Source of the DNA: DASUBN01 sp036263155 | GTDB lineage: Bacteria; Pseudomonadota; Gammaproteobacteria; Natronospirales; REEB76 | DNA length: 35,105 nucleotides | Assembly: GCA_036263155.1 (NCBI GenBank) | Contig: DATAHN010000069.1 | Span: 1 to 35,105, forward strand | Reading direction: 5' to 3' | Shown here: piece after piece, positions 8,268-14,517 of the stretch | Numbering within the stretch: position 1 is the first letter of the stretch | How the letters are laid out: each line of letters starts with the position of its first letter | The notes under the pieces: model-generated | What the model saw: only the letters and a program-made list of their open reading frames with translations | Told to the model about the DNA's origin: nothing | Databases searched by the model: none | Program-made: the position numbers and the translations under genes

Positions 8268-10556
8268 TCACTCTTCTTCGGAGTGAGCCGGTGCCGGCAG
8301 CTTGGGGGTGGCGGGCTCGATATCCATGTGGAACTCCCCGTCCCGCACGCTCACCCGCACGTGCCCGCCCTGAGCCAGCCGGCCGAACAGCAGTTCCTCC
8401 GCCAGCGGTTTCTTGAGGGTGTCCTGGATCATGCGTGACATGGGCCGCGCGCCCATCTTGGGGTCGTAGCCGCGCTCGGCGATGAGCCGGCGCGCCACCT
8501 CGTCCACCTCCAGGGTCACGCCCTTCTGCTGGAGCTGCTCCTCCATCTCGATCACGAACTTGTCCACGACCTTGGACACGGTGCGCGGGTCGAGGCTGTT
8601 GAAATGGATGATCGCGTCCAGGCGGTTGCGGAATTCCGGGCTGAACATGCGCTTGATGGCCTGCATGCCGTCCGGCGAGGCATCCTGGGGGGTGAAGCCG
8701 ATGCCGGAACGGGCCATCTCCTCCGCGCCTGCGTTGGTGGTCATCACCAGGATAACGTTGCGGAAGTCCGCCTTGCGGCCGTTGTTGTCGGTGAGGGTGC
8801 CGTGGTCCATCACCTGCAGCAGCAGGTTGAAGACTTCCGGGTGCGCCTTCTCGATCTCGTCCAGGAGCAGCACGCAATGGGGCTGCTTGAGGATGGCCTC
8901 GGTGAGCAGTCCGCCCTGGTCGAAACCTACATAACCAGGGGGCGCGCCGATCAGCCGCGAGACGGTGTGGCGCTCCATGTACTCCGACATGTCGAAACGC
9001 ACCAGCTCGATGCCCATGATGAGGGCGAGCTGGCGGGTGACCTCGGTCTTGCCGACGCCGGTGGGACCGGCGAACAGGAACGAACCGATGGGCTTCTGCT
9101 CGTTGCCCAGGCCCGAGCGCGACATCTTGATGGCAGCACCCAGGGATTCGACGGCCTTGTCCTGCCCGTAGATGACGAGCTTGAGGTCCCGCTCGAGGTT
9201 GCGCAGGCTCTCCTTGTCGGAAGCCGAGACGCTCTTGGCGGGTATGCGGGCGATCTTCGCCACGATCTCCTCGATGTCCTGCACCGTCACGGTGCGGCGG
9301 CGCTTGGCCTGGGGCTTCAGGCGCATGTTGGCGCCGGCCTCGTCGATGACGTCGATGGCCTTGTCCGGCAGATGCCGATCATTGATGAAGCGCGCCGCGA
9401 GATCGGCGGCGGTCTCCAGCACCTTGTTCGGGTACTTCACCCCGTGGTGCTCCTCGAACTTGTGGCGCAGTCCCTTGAGGATGCGCGAGGTCTCCTCCAC
9501 CGTGGGCTCCGGCACATCGATCTTCTGGAAGCGGCGCGCCAGCGCCCGGTCCTTCTCGAAGATGCCGCGGTACTCCTGGTAGGTGGTGGAGCCGATGCAG
9601 CGCAGGTTACCGTTGGCCAGCACCGGCTTGATGAGGTTGGAGGCATCCATCACGCCGCCGGAAGCCGCGCCGGCTCCGATCACGGTGTGGATCTCGTCGA
9701 TGAACAGGCTCGCGTCCGGGTCCTTCTTGAGGTCGGCCATCACGCCCTTGAGGCGCTTCTCGAAGTCGCCGCGGTACTTGGTGCCGGCGATGAGCGCGCC
9801 CATGTCGAGCGAGTAGACGGTGGCCTTCTCCAGCACCTCCGGCACCTTCTTCTCGACGATGAGCAGGGCCAGCCCCTCGGCCAGCGCGGTCTTGCCGACG
9901 CCGGCCTCGCCCACGAACAGCGGGTTGTTCTTGCGGCGGCGGCACAGGATCTGCACGGTGCGCTCGATCTCGTGCTCGCGGCCGATGAGCGGGTCCAGCT
10001 TGCCCTCGCGGGCGAGCTGGTTGAGGTTAGAAGTGTAGGTCTCGAGCGGGCTGCGCCCGCTGCGGGAAGACCCCTCTTCCTCGTCCTCTCCGGTCTCGGT
10101 CGGCGCCTCGCGCGGGTCATCCTCGTGGATCTTGGAGATGCCGTGGGAGATGTAGTTGACGATGTCCAGGCGCGTCACGCCGTGGCGGCCGAGCAGGTAG
10201 ACCGCGTGGGATTCCTTCTCACCGAACAGCGCCACCAGCACATTGAGGCCGGTGACCTCCTTCTTGCCGGAGGACTGGATGTGGAACACCGCGCGCTGCA
10301 GCACCCGCTGGAACCCCAGGGTCGGCTGCACGTCGGGCTCCTCGGAGTCGACGAGCGGCGTGGTCTCGCGGATGAAGTCGCTGAGCTCGCGCCTCAGGCC
10401 ATCGAGGCCGGCGCCGCAGGCCTTCAGCACGTCGCTGACGCTCGGCACGTCCAACAGCGCGAGCAACAGGTGCTCGACGGTGATGAACTCGTGGCGTTGC
10501 GCGCGCGCCTCCTTGAAGGCGGCGTTGAGGCAGTATTCCAGTTCCTTGCTCAGCAT
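8268..10556 (-). CDS. clpA: ClpA, ATP-dependent unfoldase of ClpAP
   Basis: ClpA is a hexameric double-ring AAA+ unfoldase that feeds substrates into ClpP. The 762-residue protein has the N-domain that binds ClpS (residues 1-145) and an acidic/Ser linker (about 148-170). In D1, Walker A GEAGVGKT is at 216-223 and Walker B LFIDEIH at 284-290. In D2, Walker A GPTGVGKT is at 497-504, Walker B is LLLDEIEKA near 564, and the ClpP-docking loop IGF is at 619-621 (SGIGFTPQ). The IGF loop separates ClpA from ClpB, which lacks it. The ATG at 10556 follows the clpS stop by 5 nt. clpP is not in this window. The gene ends just before the shared terminator. Identification is firm. Confidence 0.97.
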   Translation of the reverse strand: MLSKELEYCLNAAFKEARAQRHEFITVEHLLLALLDVPSVSDVLKACGAGLDGLRRELSDFIRETTPLVDSEEPDVQPTLGFQRVLQRAVFHIQSSGKKEVTGLNVLVALFGEKESHAVYLLGRHGVTRLDIVNYISHGISKIHEDDPREAPTETGEDEEEGSSRSGRSPLETYTSNLNQLAREGKLDPLIGREHEIERTVQILCRRRKNNPLFVGEAGVGKTALAEGLALLIVEKKVPEVLEKATVYSLDMGALIAGTKYRGDFEKRLKGVMADLKKDPDASLFIDEIHTVIGAGAASGGVMDASNLIKPVLANGNLRCIGSTTYQEYRGIFEKDRALARRFQKIDVPEPTVEETSRILKGLRHKFEEHHGVKYPNKVLETAADLAARFINDRHLPDKAIDVIDEAGANMRLKPQAKRRRTVTVQDIEEIVAKIARIPAKSVSASDKESLRNLERDLKLVIYGQDKAVESLGAAIKMSRSGLGNEQKPIGSFLFAGPTGVGKTEVTRQLALIMGIELVRFDMSEYMERHTVSRLIGAPPGYVGFDQGGLLTEAILKQPHCVLLLDEIEKAHPEVFNLLLQVMDHGTLTDNNGRKADFRNVILVMTTNAGAEEMARSGIGFTPQDASPDGMQAIKRMFSPEFRNRLDAIIHFNSLDPRTVSKVVDKFVIEMEEQLQQKGVTLEVDEVARRLIAERGYDPKMGARPMSRMIQDTLKKPLAEELLFGRLAQGGHVRVSVRDGEFHMDIEPATPKLPAPAHSEEE

Positions 10557-10561
10557 GGGCT

Positions 10562-10885
10562 TTAAGCCTCCTCGAGGGTACAGAGCAGCGGATGCTGGTG
10601 CTTGCGCGAGTAGTCGTTCACGTTGGCGGCCTTGGTCTCGGCGATCTCATAGGTGAATACCCCGCATACGCCCTTGCCACGGGTGTGGACATGGAGCATG
10701 ACCTGGGTGGCCTTGTGGCGGTCCATGCGGAAGAAGTTCTGCAGGATCTCCACCACGAACTCCATGGGGGTGTAATCGTCGTTTAACAAGACCACCTTGT
10801 AGAGCGGGGGCTTCTTGAGGCGCGGCTTGGCCTCCTCCACCACCAGGCCCTGGCGCTGTTCCTCGTCGCGTCGTTCGGTCGCCAT
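10562..10885 (-). CDS. clpS: ClpS, N-recognin adaptor for ClpAP
   Basis: ClpS binds N-terminal Leu, Phe, Tyr or Trp and delivers the proteins to ClpA. The 107-residue product shows the substrate-pocket residues: Asn35-Asp36-Asp37 and Thr39 (LLNDDYTPMEFV), with His65 and His67 in 'MLHVHTRGKG'. The 'VFTYEIAETK' strand and terminal 'HQHPLLCTLEEA' are typical. I place the start at the ATG at 10885; the longer frame to 11083 adds unrelated Arg-rich sequence. No Shine-Dalgarno sequence precedes this ATG (the minus strand reads TCTCCTC), and a -10-like TAAAAT lies 7 nt upstream, so a leaderless message is possible. It is followed by clpA after 5 nt. Identification is firm. Confidence 0.95.
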   Translation of the reverse strand: MATERRDEEQRQGLVVEEAKPRLKKPPLYKVVLLNDDYTPMEFVVEILQNFFRMDRHKATQVMLHVHTRGKGVCGVFTYEIAETKAANVNDYSRKHQHPLLCTLEEA

Positions 10886-10892
10886 GAGGAGA

Positions 10893-10898
10893 ATTTTA
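10893..10898 (-). promoter_or_regulatory. Candidate clpS -10 element giving a leaderless mRNA
   Basis: On the minus strand TAAAAT (five of six matches to TATAAT) is followed by TCTCCTC and the clpS ATG. A start of transcription 7-8 nt after the box would coincide with the ATG. The -35 match is poor (best is TTGCCG at 15-nt spacing), so this is tentative. Confidence 0.35.
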
Positions 10899-10917
10899 GC
10901 CGAAACAGGTGGGCGGC

Positions 10918-10940
10918 AAACACCTGAAAATACGGTGTTT
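10918..10940. repeat. Inverted repeat AAACACC / GGTGTTT upstream of clpS
   Basis: Perfect seven-base arms at 10918-10924 and 10934-10940 enclose nine AT-rich bases. It sits 33-55 nt before the clpS ATG, around the -35 region of the candidate promoter, and could be an operator or an RNA hairpin. No known regulator consensus was recognised. Confidence 0.5.
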
Positions 10941-11023
10941 ACGCCCCGAGAGGCGCAGTTCACACGGCGCCGGGAAGTGTCACGTGGATTTCTGTAATGC
11001 CGGTTACTTTGTCTTGAATGTAA

Positions 11024-11077
11024 GTTCGCCGTATGCGGCGAACGCTCGCCAGGGCGAGCTGCATGCAGCGAGCGCTC
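11024..11077. repeat. Cluster of four palindromes between the cyclase gene and clpS
   Basis: GTTCGCCG-tatg-CGGCGAAC (11024-11043) is followed without a gap by GCTCGCC-ag-GGCGAGC (11044-11059). The self-complementary CTGCATGCAG (11059-11068) and GAGCGCTC (11070-11077) come next. The cluster lies downstream of the cyclase gene and upstream of clpS, and could form strong RNA hairpins that stop or protect transcripts; no T-tract follows on either strand. The rest of 10886-11127 holds no gene I can see. Confidence 0.6.
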
Positions 11078-11127
11078 AGCCATGGAGACCGGGCTGGAAG
11101 GTGCACCAGGGATGGCTAAGAACCTCT

Positions 11128-13353
11128 TTATTTCGTCTTAAACGTAAACACGCCGTCCCAACCGGCGCCCGGCGGGTGCGAACGGAAATACGCGACGCGG
11201 TCCAAGTACATGCCATAGAGTGCGCGGCCGGGATTGGACTGCTGCAGCGAGAAGAACTCCTTCTCCGCGCCATCCCAGTCCTGGTTGCGGTAGGCGGCTA
11301 GCGCCTGCTTATGTCTCAGCAGCAGGGCTTTCAGCTCCTTGTCCACCTTGTCCTTGTGGCAGAGCGGCTCATAGATGCTGACCGGCTTGTCCTTGCCCTT
11401 CACACGCACCTTGTCCAGCTCCACGTACTGGAATTCCGGCGCCGCGTCCTTGGTCATCTCGCTGCAGAGGATCTGGACCTTGTATTCCTTGGTCAGACCC
11501 TCCAGGCGCGAACTCAGGTTCACCGCGTCGCCCATCACGGTATAGGCGCGTCGGAACTCAGAGCCCATGTCGCCCACGCTCATCACGCCGGTGGTGATGC
11601 CGACACCGATCCGCAGCTCCGGCCAGCCCTTGGCCTTGAATGCCTGGTTCAGGTCCTTGAGGGTCTCGGTCATCTTGAGCGCGGTCTCCACCGCGCAGCG
11701 GGCATGCTCCGGATAGTGCAGCGGCGCGCCCCAGAAGGACATGATCGCGTCGCCCATGTACTTGTCGATGGTACCCCGGTGGGTATGGATGACCTGCGTC
11801 ATGGGCGTCAGGTACTCGTTCATGAGCTGGGACAGGTCCTTGGGCTGCATCGCCTCGGAGATGCTGGTGAAATCGCGCACGTCGGCGAACATCACCGTGA
11901 GCTCGCGGCTCTCGCTCTCCATGGAGGCGGTGTCCTTGCGGTTGTCCATCTCCTCCACCAGCTCCGGAGGGATGTACTGGCTGAACATGCGCGAAAGATG
12001 GCGCTTGCCGCGAGACTCGACGAAGAACCCGTACAGGGAATGCAGCACATACAAGGTGAAGAGGAAAATCAGCGGCGAGGCCAGCGGATAGACCACCGCG
12101 GCGTACTTCCACAGCGCCAGGTTGCCGAAGAGGAGGACCAGGGCGGCACCGGCCGTCACCAGAGTGCCGGTGATGACGGACCTGCGGATGGCGATCCAGG
12201 TGATGAGCGCGGCGATCAGGAACAGCAGGATGACCTGCGAACCCCTGACGTACTGCGGATGGGCCTGCATCACGCGGCCATCCAGCACGCCGGACAGCAA
12301 GTTGGCATGGACTTCCACCCCGGGATAGGCGCCGCCCACCGGCGTGGTGCGAAGGTCGAGCAGGCCAGGGGCAGAGGTGCCTATGTATACAATCGTGTCC
12401 TTCAGTACAGCCGGATCGGCCGTGCCCTTGATGACATCGGTGGCCGACACGTAGCGAAAAGCCTTGAAAGCGGTGTCGCGGTACGGCACCAGGGCATCCA
12501 TCTCATAGTCCACCGGGATCGAGAGGTCACCAACCGTGACATCCTCGAGGTGGGACATGTCCTCCACGCCGCCATCGAAGGAGAAGCCGACCGCCGCGTT
12601 GTTCTTGAGCACCTGCAGCACCGCCAGGTCCAACGAGGGATAGAGGCTGCCCTCGTATTCCTGCAGCAGGTTCACGCGCCGTACCGAACCGTCCGGGTCC
12701 GGCGAATTGGAGAAGAACCCCTGGGCGGCGGCGTTGGATGCGAGCACCGGCAGGTTGGTGATGTAGCTGACCGAGTGCGGGAATTCGAGCAGCGAGTAGC
12801 GGTTACGCGCATTCGCTATGGCGGGCGGAGGCAGCGTGCCCACCGGCTTGTTGAAGGCCGCTTCCGGCGGGTAGAACACGTTGCCCAGCACCACCGCCTT
12901 GTGGGCGATGCTGGCGCCGAAGATGTTGTCACGCTCGAGCTGAGGGCGCAGCTTGTCGGCCTGGGCCATGAACGCGGCATCGCCCTTCAGGGGTCCGGAT
13001 TCCAGCTGGTCCAGCAAGGCGAGGTCGAAACTGCGATCCGACTCGGCGAAAGTGACGTCGAAGGCAGCGAGCCTGACGTGGTAGCGGTCGAACAGCTGGT
13101 TCACGAGCTGTGCGAACTTGTCGCGCGGCAAAGGCCACTGGCCCTGCTCGTTCAGGGTCTTGTCGTCGATGTCCACGATCACGATGCGCGGGTCAGGGCT
13201 GCCCGGCATGGTGAGGCGCACCCTGGCATCGTAGGCGGAGCGCTCCAGCTGGTCCACCAGCCCGAGCGGCAGGCCGCCGTTGATGTAGGTGACGAAAACG
13301 ATGAAGAGCGCCAGGCTGATGGCGACCCTGATGAGGTGGCGTGCGGTGAACAA
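11128..13353 (-). CDS. CHASE2-sensor class III adenylate/guanylate cyclase
   Basis: This predicted inner-membrane receptor cyclase makes a cyclic nucleotide in response to a periplasmic signal. The 741-residue protein has one N-terminal membrane segment (about 8-24), a periplasmic CHASE2 domain (about 35-330; 'RIVIVDIDDKTLNEQGQWPLPRD') and about three membrane segments (370-445). A class III cyclase domain follows (about 480-660). Its metal-binding aspartates are visible in 'MFADVRDFTS', the substrate region in 'DKYMGDAIMSFWGAP', and the catalytic stretch in 'YTVMGDAVNLSSRLEG'. A TPR-like C-terminus ('YRNQDWDGAEKEFFSLQ') ends the protein. Catalytic residues look intact; ATP versus GTP cannot be settled by eye, with cAMP more likely. 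The start is a TTG at 13353 with AGGGG upstream. It is divergent from the gspC-F operon, which may hint at shared regulation. Confidence 0.9.
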   Translation of the reverse strand: MFTARHLIRVAISLALFIVFVTYINGGLPLGLVDQLERSAYDARVRLTMPGSPDPRIVIVDIDDKTLNEQGQWPLPRDKFAQLVNQLFDRYHVRLAAFDVTFAESDRSFDLALLDQLESGPLKGDAAFMAQADKLRPQLERDNIFGASIAHKAVVLGNVFYPPEAAFNKPVGTLPPPAIANARNRYSLLEFPHSVSYITNLPVLASNAAAQGFFSNSPDPDGSVRRVNLLQEYEGSLYPSLDLAVLQVLKNNAAVGFSFDGGVEDMSHLEDVTVGDLSIPVDYEMDALVPYRDTAFKAFRYVSATDVIKGTADPAVLKDTIVYIGTSAPGLLDLRTTPVGGAYPGVEVHANLLSGVLDGRVMQAHPQYVRGSQVILLFLIAALITWIAIRRSVITGTLVTAGAALVLLFGNLALWKYAAVVYPLASPLIFLFTLYVLHSLYGFFVESRGKRHLSRMFSQYIPPELVEEMDNRKDTASMESESRELTVMFADVRDFTSISEAMQPKDLSQLMNEYLTPMTQVIHTHRGTIDKYMGDAIMSFWGAPLHYPEHARCAVETALKMTETLKDLNQAFKAKGWPELRIGVGITTGVMSVGDMGSEFRRAYTVMGDAVNLSSRLEGLTKEYKVQILCSEMTKDAAPEFQYVELDKVRVKGKDKPVSIYEPLCHKDKVDKELKALLLRHKQALAAYRNQDWDGAEKEFFSLQQSNPGRALYGMYLDRVAYFRSHPPGAGWDGVFTFKTK

Positions 13354-13395
13354 GATGGTCGCCCCTGGGATACGTTCTTATGTCGCCTAGTGTAG

Positions 13396-13500
13396 CCGAA
13401 GGAAATTCGGAGGATTTGCCCGCCGGTTCCGGCACTTACGCCCCTTGAGGCCCTGAGGGGGGCGCCGCTATGATGGGGTATTTGCCGGACGACATACCCC
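13396..13500. promoter_or_regulatory. Divergent cyclase/gsp region with promoter and nested inverted repeats
   Basis: A plus-strand promoter candidate has -35 TTGAGG at 13445-13450, an 18-nt spacer and -10 TATGAT at 13469-13474. The predicted start near 13481 lies in the perfect dyad GGGGTAT (13475-13481) / ATACCCC (13494-13500). Further dyads are CCGAA/TTCGG (13396-13410), GCCGG/CCGGC (13422-13433) and CGCCCC/GGGGCG (13439-13464), the last enclosing the -35 box. The layout looks like an operator-rich control region for gspC-F; no matching known consensus was recognised. Confidence 0.5.
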
Positions 13501-13526
13501 GGCAACACCCCCATACTGGTTCCGCT

Positions 13527-14477
13527 ATGCAAACCTTTCCGCTCCGCAACCCCGGCATGGAAGCCACCCTGCGGCGCTGGACCTCGTCCCTGCAGAATTC
13601 GGGCCCGGCGGTGGTCACGGTGATCCTGATCCTGGTGCTGGCCTGGCTGCTCGCCGACCTCACCTGGTCCTTCGTCCCCCGCAAGCAGGACCCGGCCGCG
13701 GCCCAGGCCGCCGCGATGCCAGCCGCCGCCCGCCAGGTGGATGCCGCCGATGTCGCGGCCAAACACCTCTTCGGCAACGCAGCGGCTCCCGCCGCCAATC
13801 CCGCCAACGCTCCGGACACCACCCTGGCCCTGACCTTGCACGGCATCGTCGCGGGCAAGCGCGCGGCGGACTCGCGCGCGCTCATCGTCGCGAACGGCGA
13901 CGAGCAGCCCTACGCGATCGGCGCGCAACTCCCGGGCGGCGCCGTGATCCGCTCCATCTACCCGGACCGGGTGCTGCTGGAACGCGACGGCCGGGTGGAA
14001 GCGCTGCGTCTGCCGAAGATCGGCGACAGCGGCGGTGGCTTGGCCACGACGCCGCAGCCCACCCTGCGCGGTCAGTCCGCACCGCCCCAGAACCTGGGCC
14101 AGCTGCGCCAGGAGATCATGAATAACCCGCAGCGGCTGATGGATGTGGTGCGCGCCATGCCGGTGATGGACCACGGCAAGCTGACGGGCTATCGGATCTA
14201 CCCTTCCGGCAACCCTTCGGCCTTCAACCAGCTGGGCCTCAGGCCCGGGGACGTGGTGACCTCGGTCAACGGCATCCCGCTCACGGACCCGGCCCAGAGC
14301 ATGCGGGTGCTGTCGAGCCTCAAGACCAGCGAGCAGATCAGCATCGGCCTGGTGCGCAATGGCCAGGTCCAGACCCAGGTGCTGCAGATGCCCCCGCCGG
14401 GCCTGCAGGAGAACCTGCAACAGCAGCAGGACACGGACGACAACTCCGACGACGAGAACCCGGACGACTCACCATGA
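13527..14477 (+). CDS. gspC: GspC, type II secretion inner-membrane clamp protein
   Basis: GspC links the inner-membrane platform to the secretin GspD and helps select substrates. From the ATG at 13527 it is 316 residues: a short cytoplasmic tail, one membrane helix (about 27-48, 'VVTVILILVLAWLLADLTW'), the homology region (about 70-165, 'LALTLHGIVAGKRAADSRALI... GAQLPGGAVIRSIYPDRVLLERDGRVEALRL') and a C-terminal PDZ domain (about 215-290, 'YRIYPSGNPSAFNQLGLRPGDVVTSVNGIPLTD'). A Gln/Asp-rich tail ends it. An upstream in-frame ATG at 13470 has GGGGGG before it, but that codon is part of a -10-like TATGAT, so I prefer 13527 even though its own ribosome-binding site is weak. It is the first gene of gspC-D-E-F. 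Confidence 0.9.
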   Translation: MQTFPLRNPGMEATLRRWTSSLQNSGPAVVTVILILVLAWLLADLTWSFVPRKQDPAAAQAAAMPAAARQVDAADVAAKHLFGNAAAPAANPANAPDTTLALTLHGIVAGKRAADSRALIVANGDEQPYAIGAQLPGGAVIRSIYPDRVLLERDGRVEALRLPKIGDSGGGLATTPQPTLRGQSAPPQNLGQLRQEIMNNPQRLMDVVRAMPVMDHGKLTGYRIYPSGNPSAFNQLGLRPGDVVTSVNGIPLTDPAQSMRVLSSLKTSEQISIGLVRNGQVQTQVLQMPPPGLQENLQQQQDTDDNSDDENPDDSP

Positions 14478-14517
14478 AGCATGGCGCCATGACATCCATA
14501 TATATTAAGGTGTGCGC
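14478..14517 (+). promoter_or_regulatory. gspC-gspD junction: palindrome, AT tract and ribosome-binding site
   Basis: The 12-base palindrome CATGGCGCCATG (14480-14491) is followed by ATATATAT (14498-14505) and TAAGG (14506-14510). TAAGG is 7 nt from the GTG at 14518, which decides the gspD start over the GTG at 14512. The AT tract is the third of its kind at an intra-operon junction in the window. Confidence 0.55.

Noticed and set aside
8604..10565. 653-codon plus-strand open frame opposite clpA
   Set aside because: Antisense to clpA, with no recognisable motif.
11311..13395. 694-codon plus-strand open frame opposite the cyclase gene
   Set aside because: Shadow of a well-supported CHASE2 cyclase; composition is shadow-like, with no ribosome-binding site or domains.
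13354..13526. CRP-type site (TGTGA-N6-TCACA) in the cyclase/gsp region
   Set aside because: Looked for because of the nucleotide cyclase; no half-site pair with the right spacing was found.
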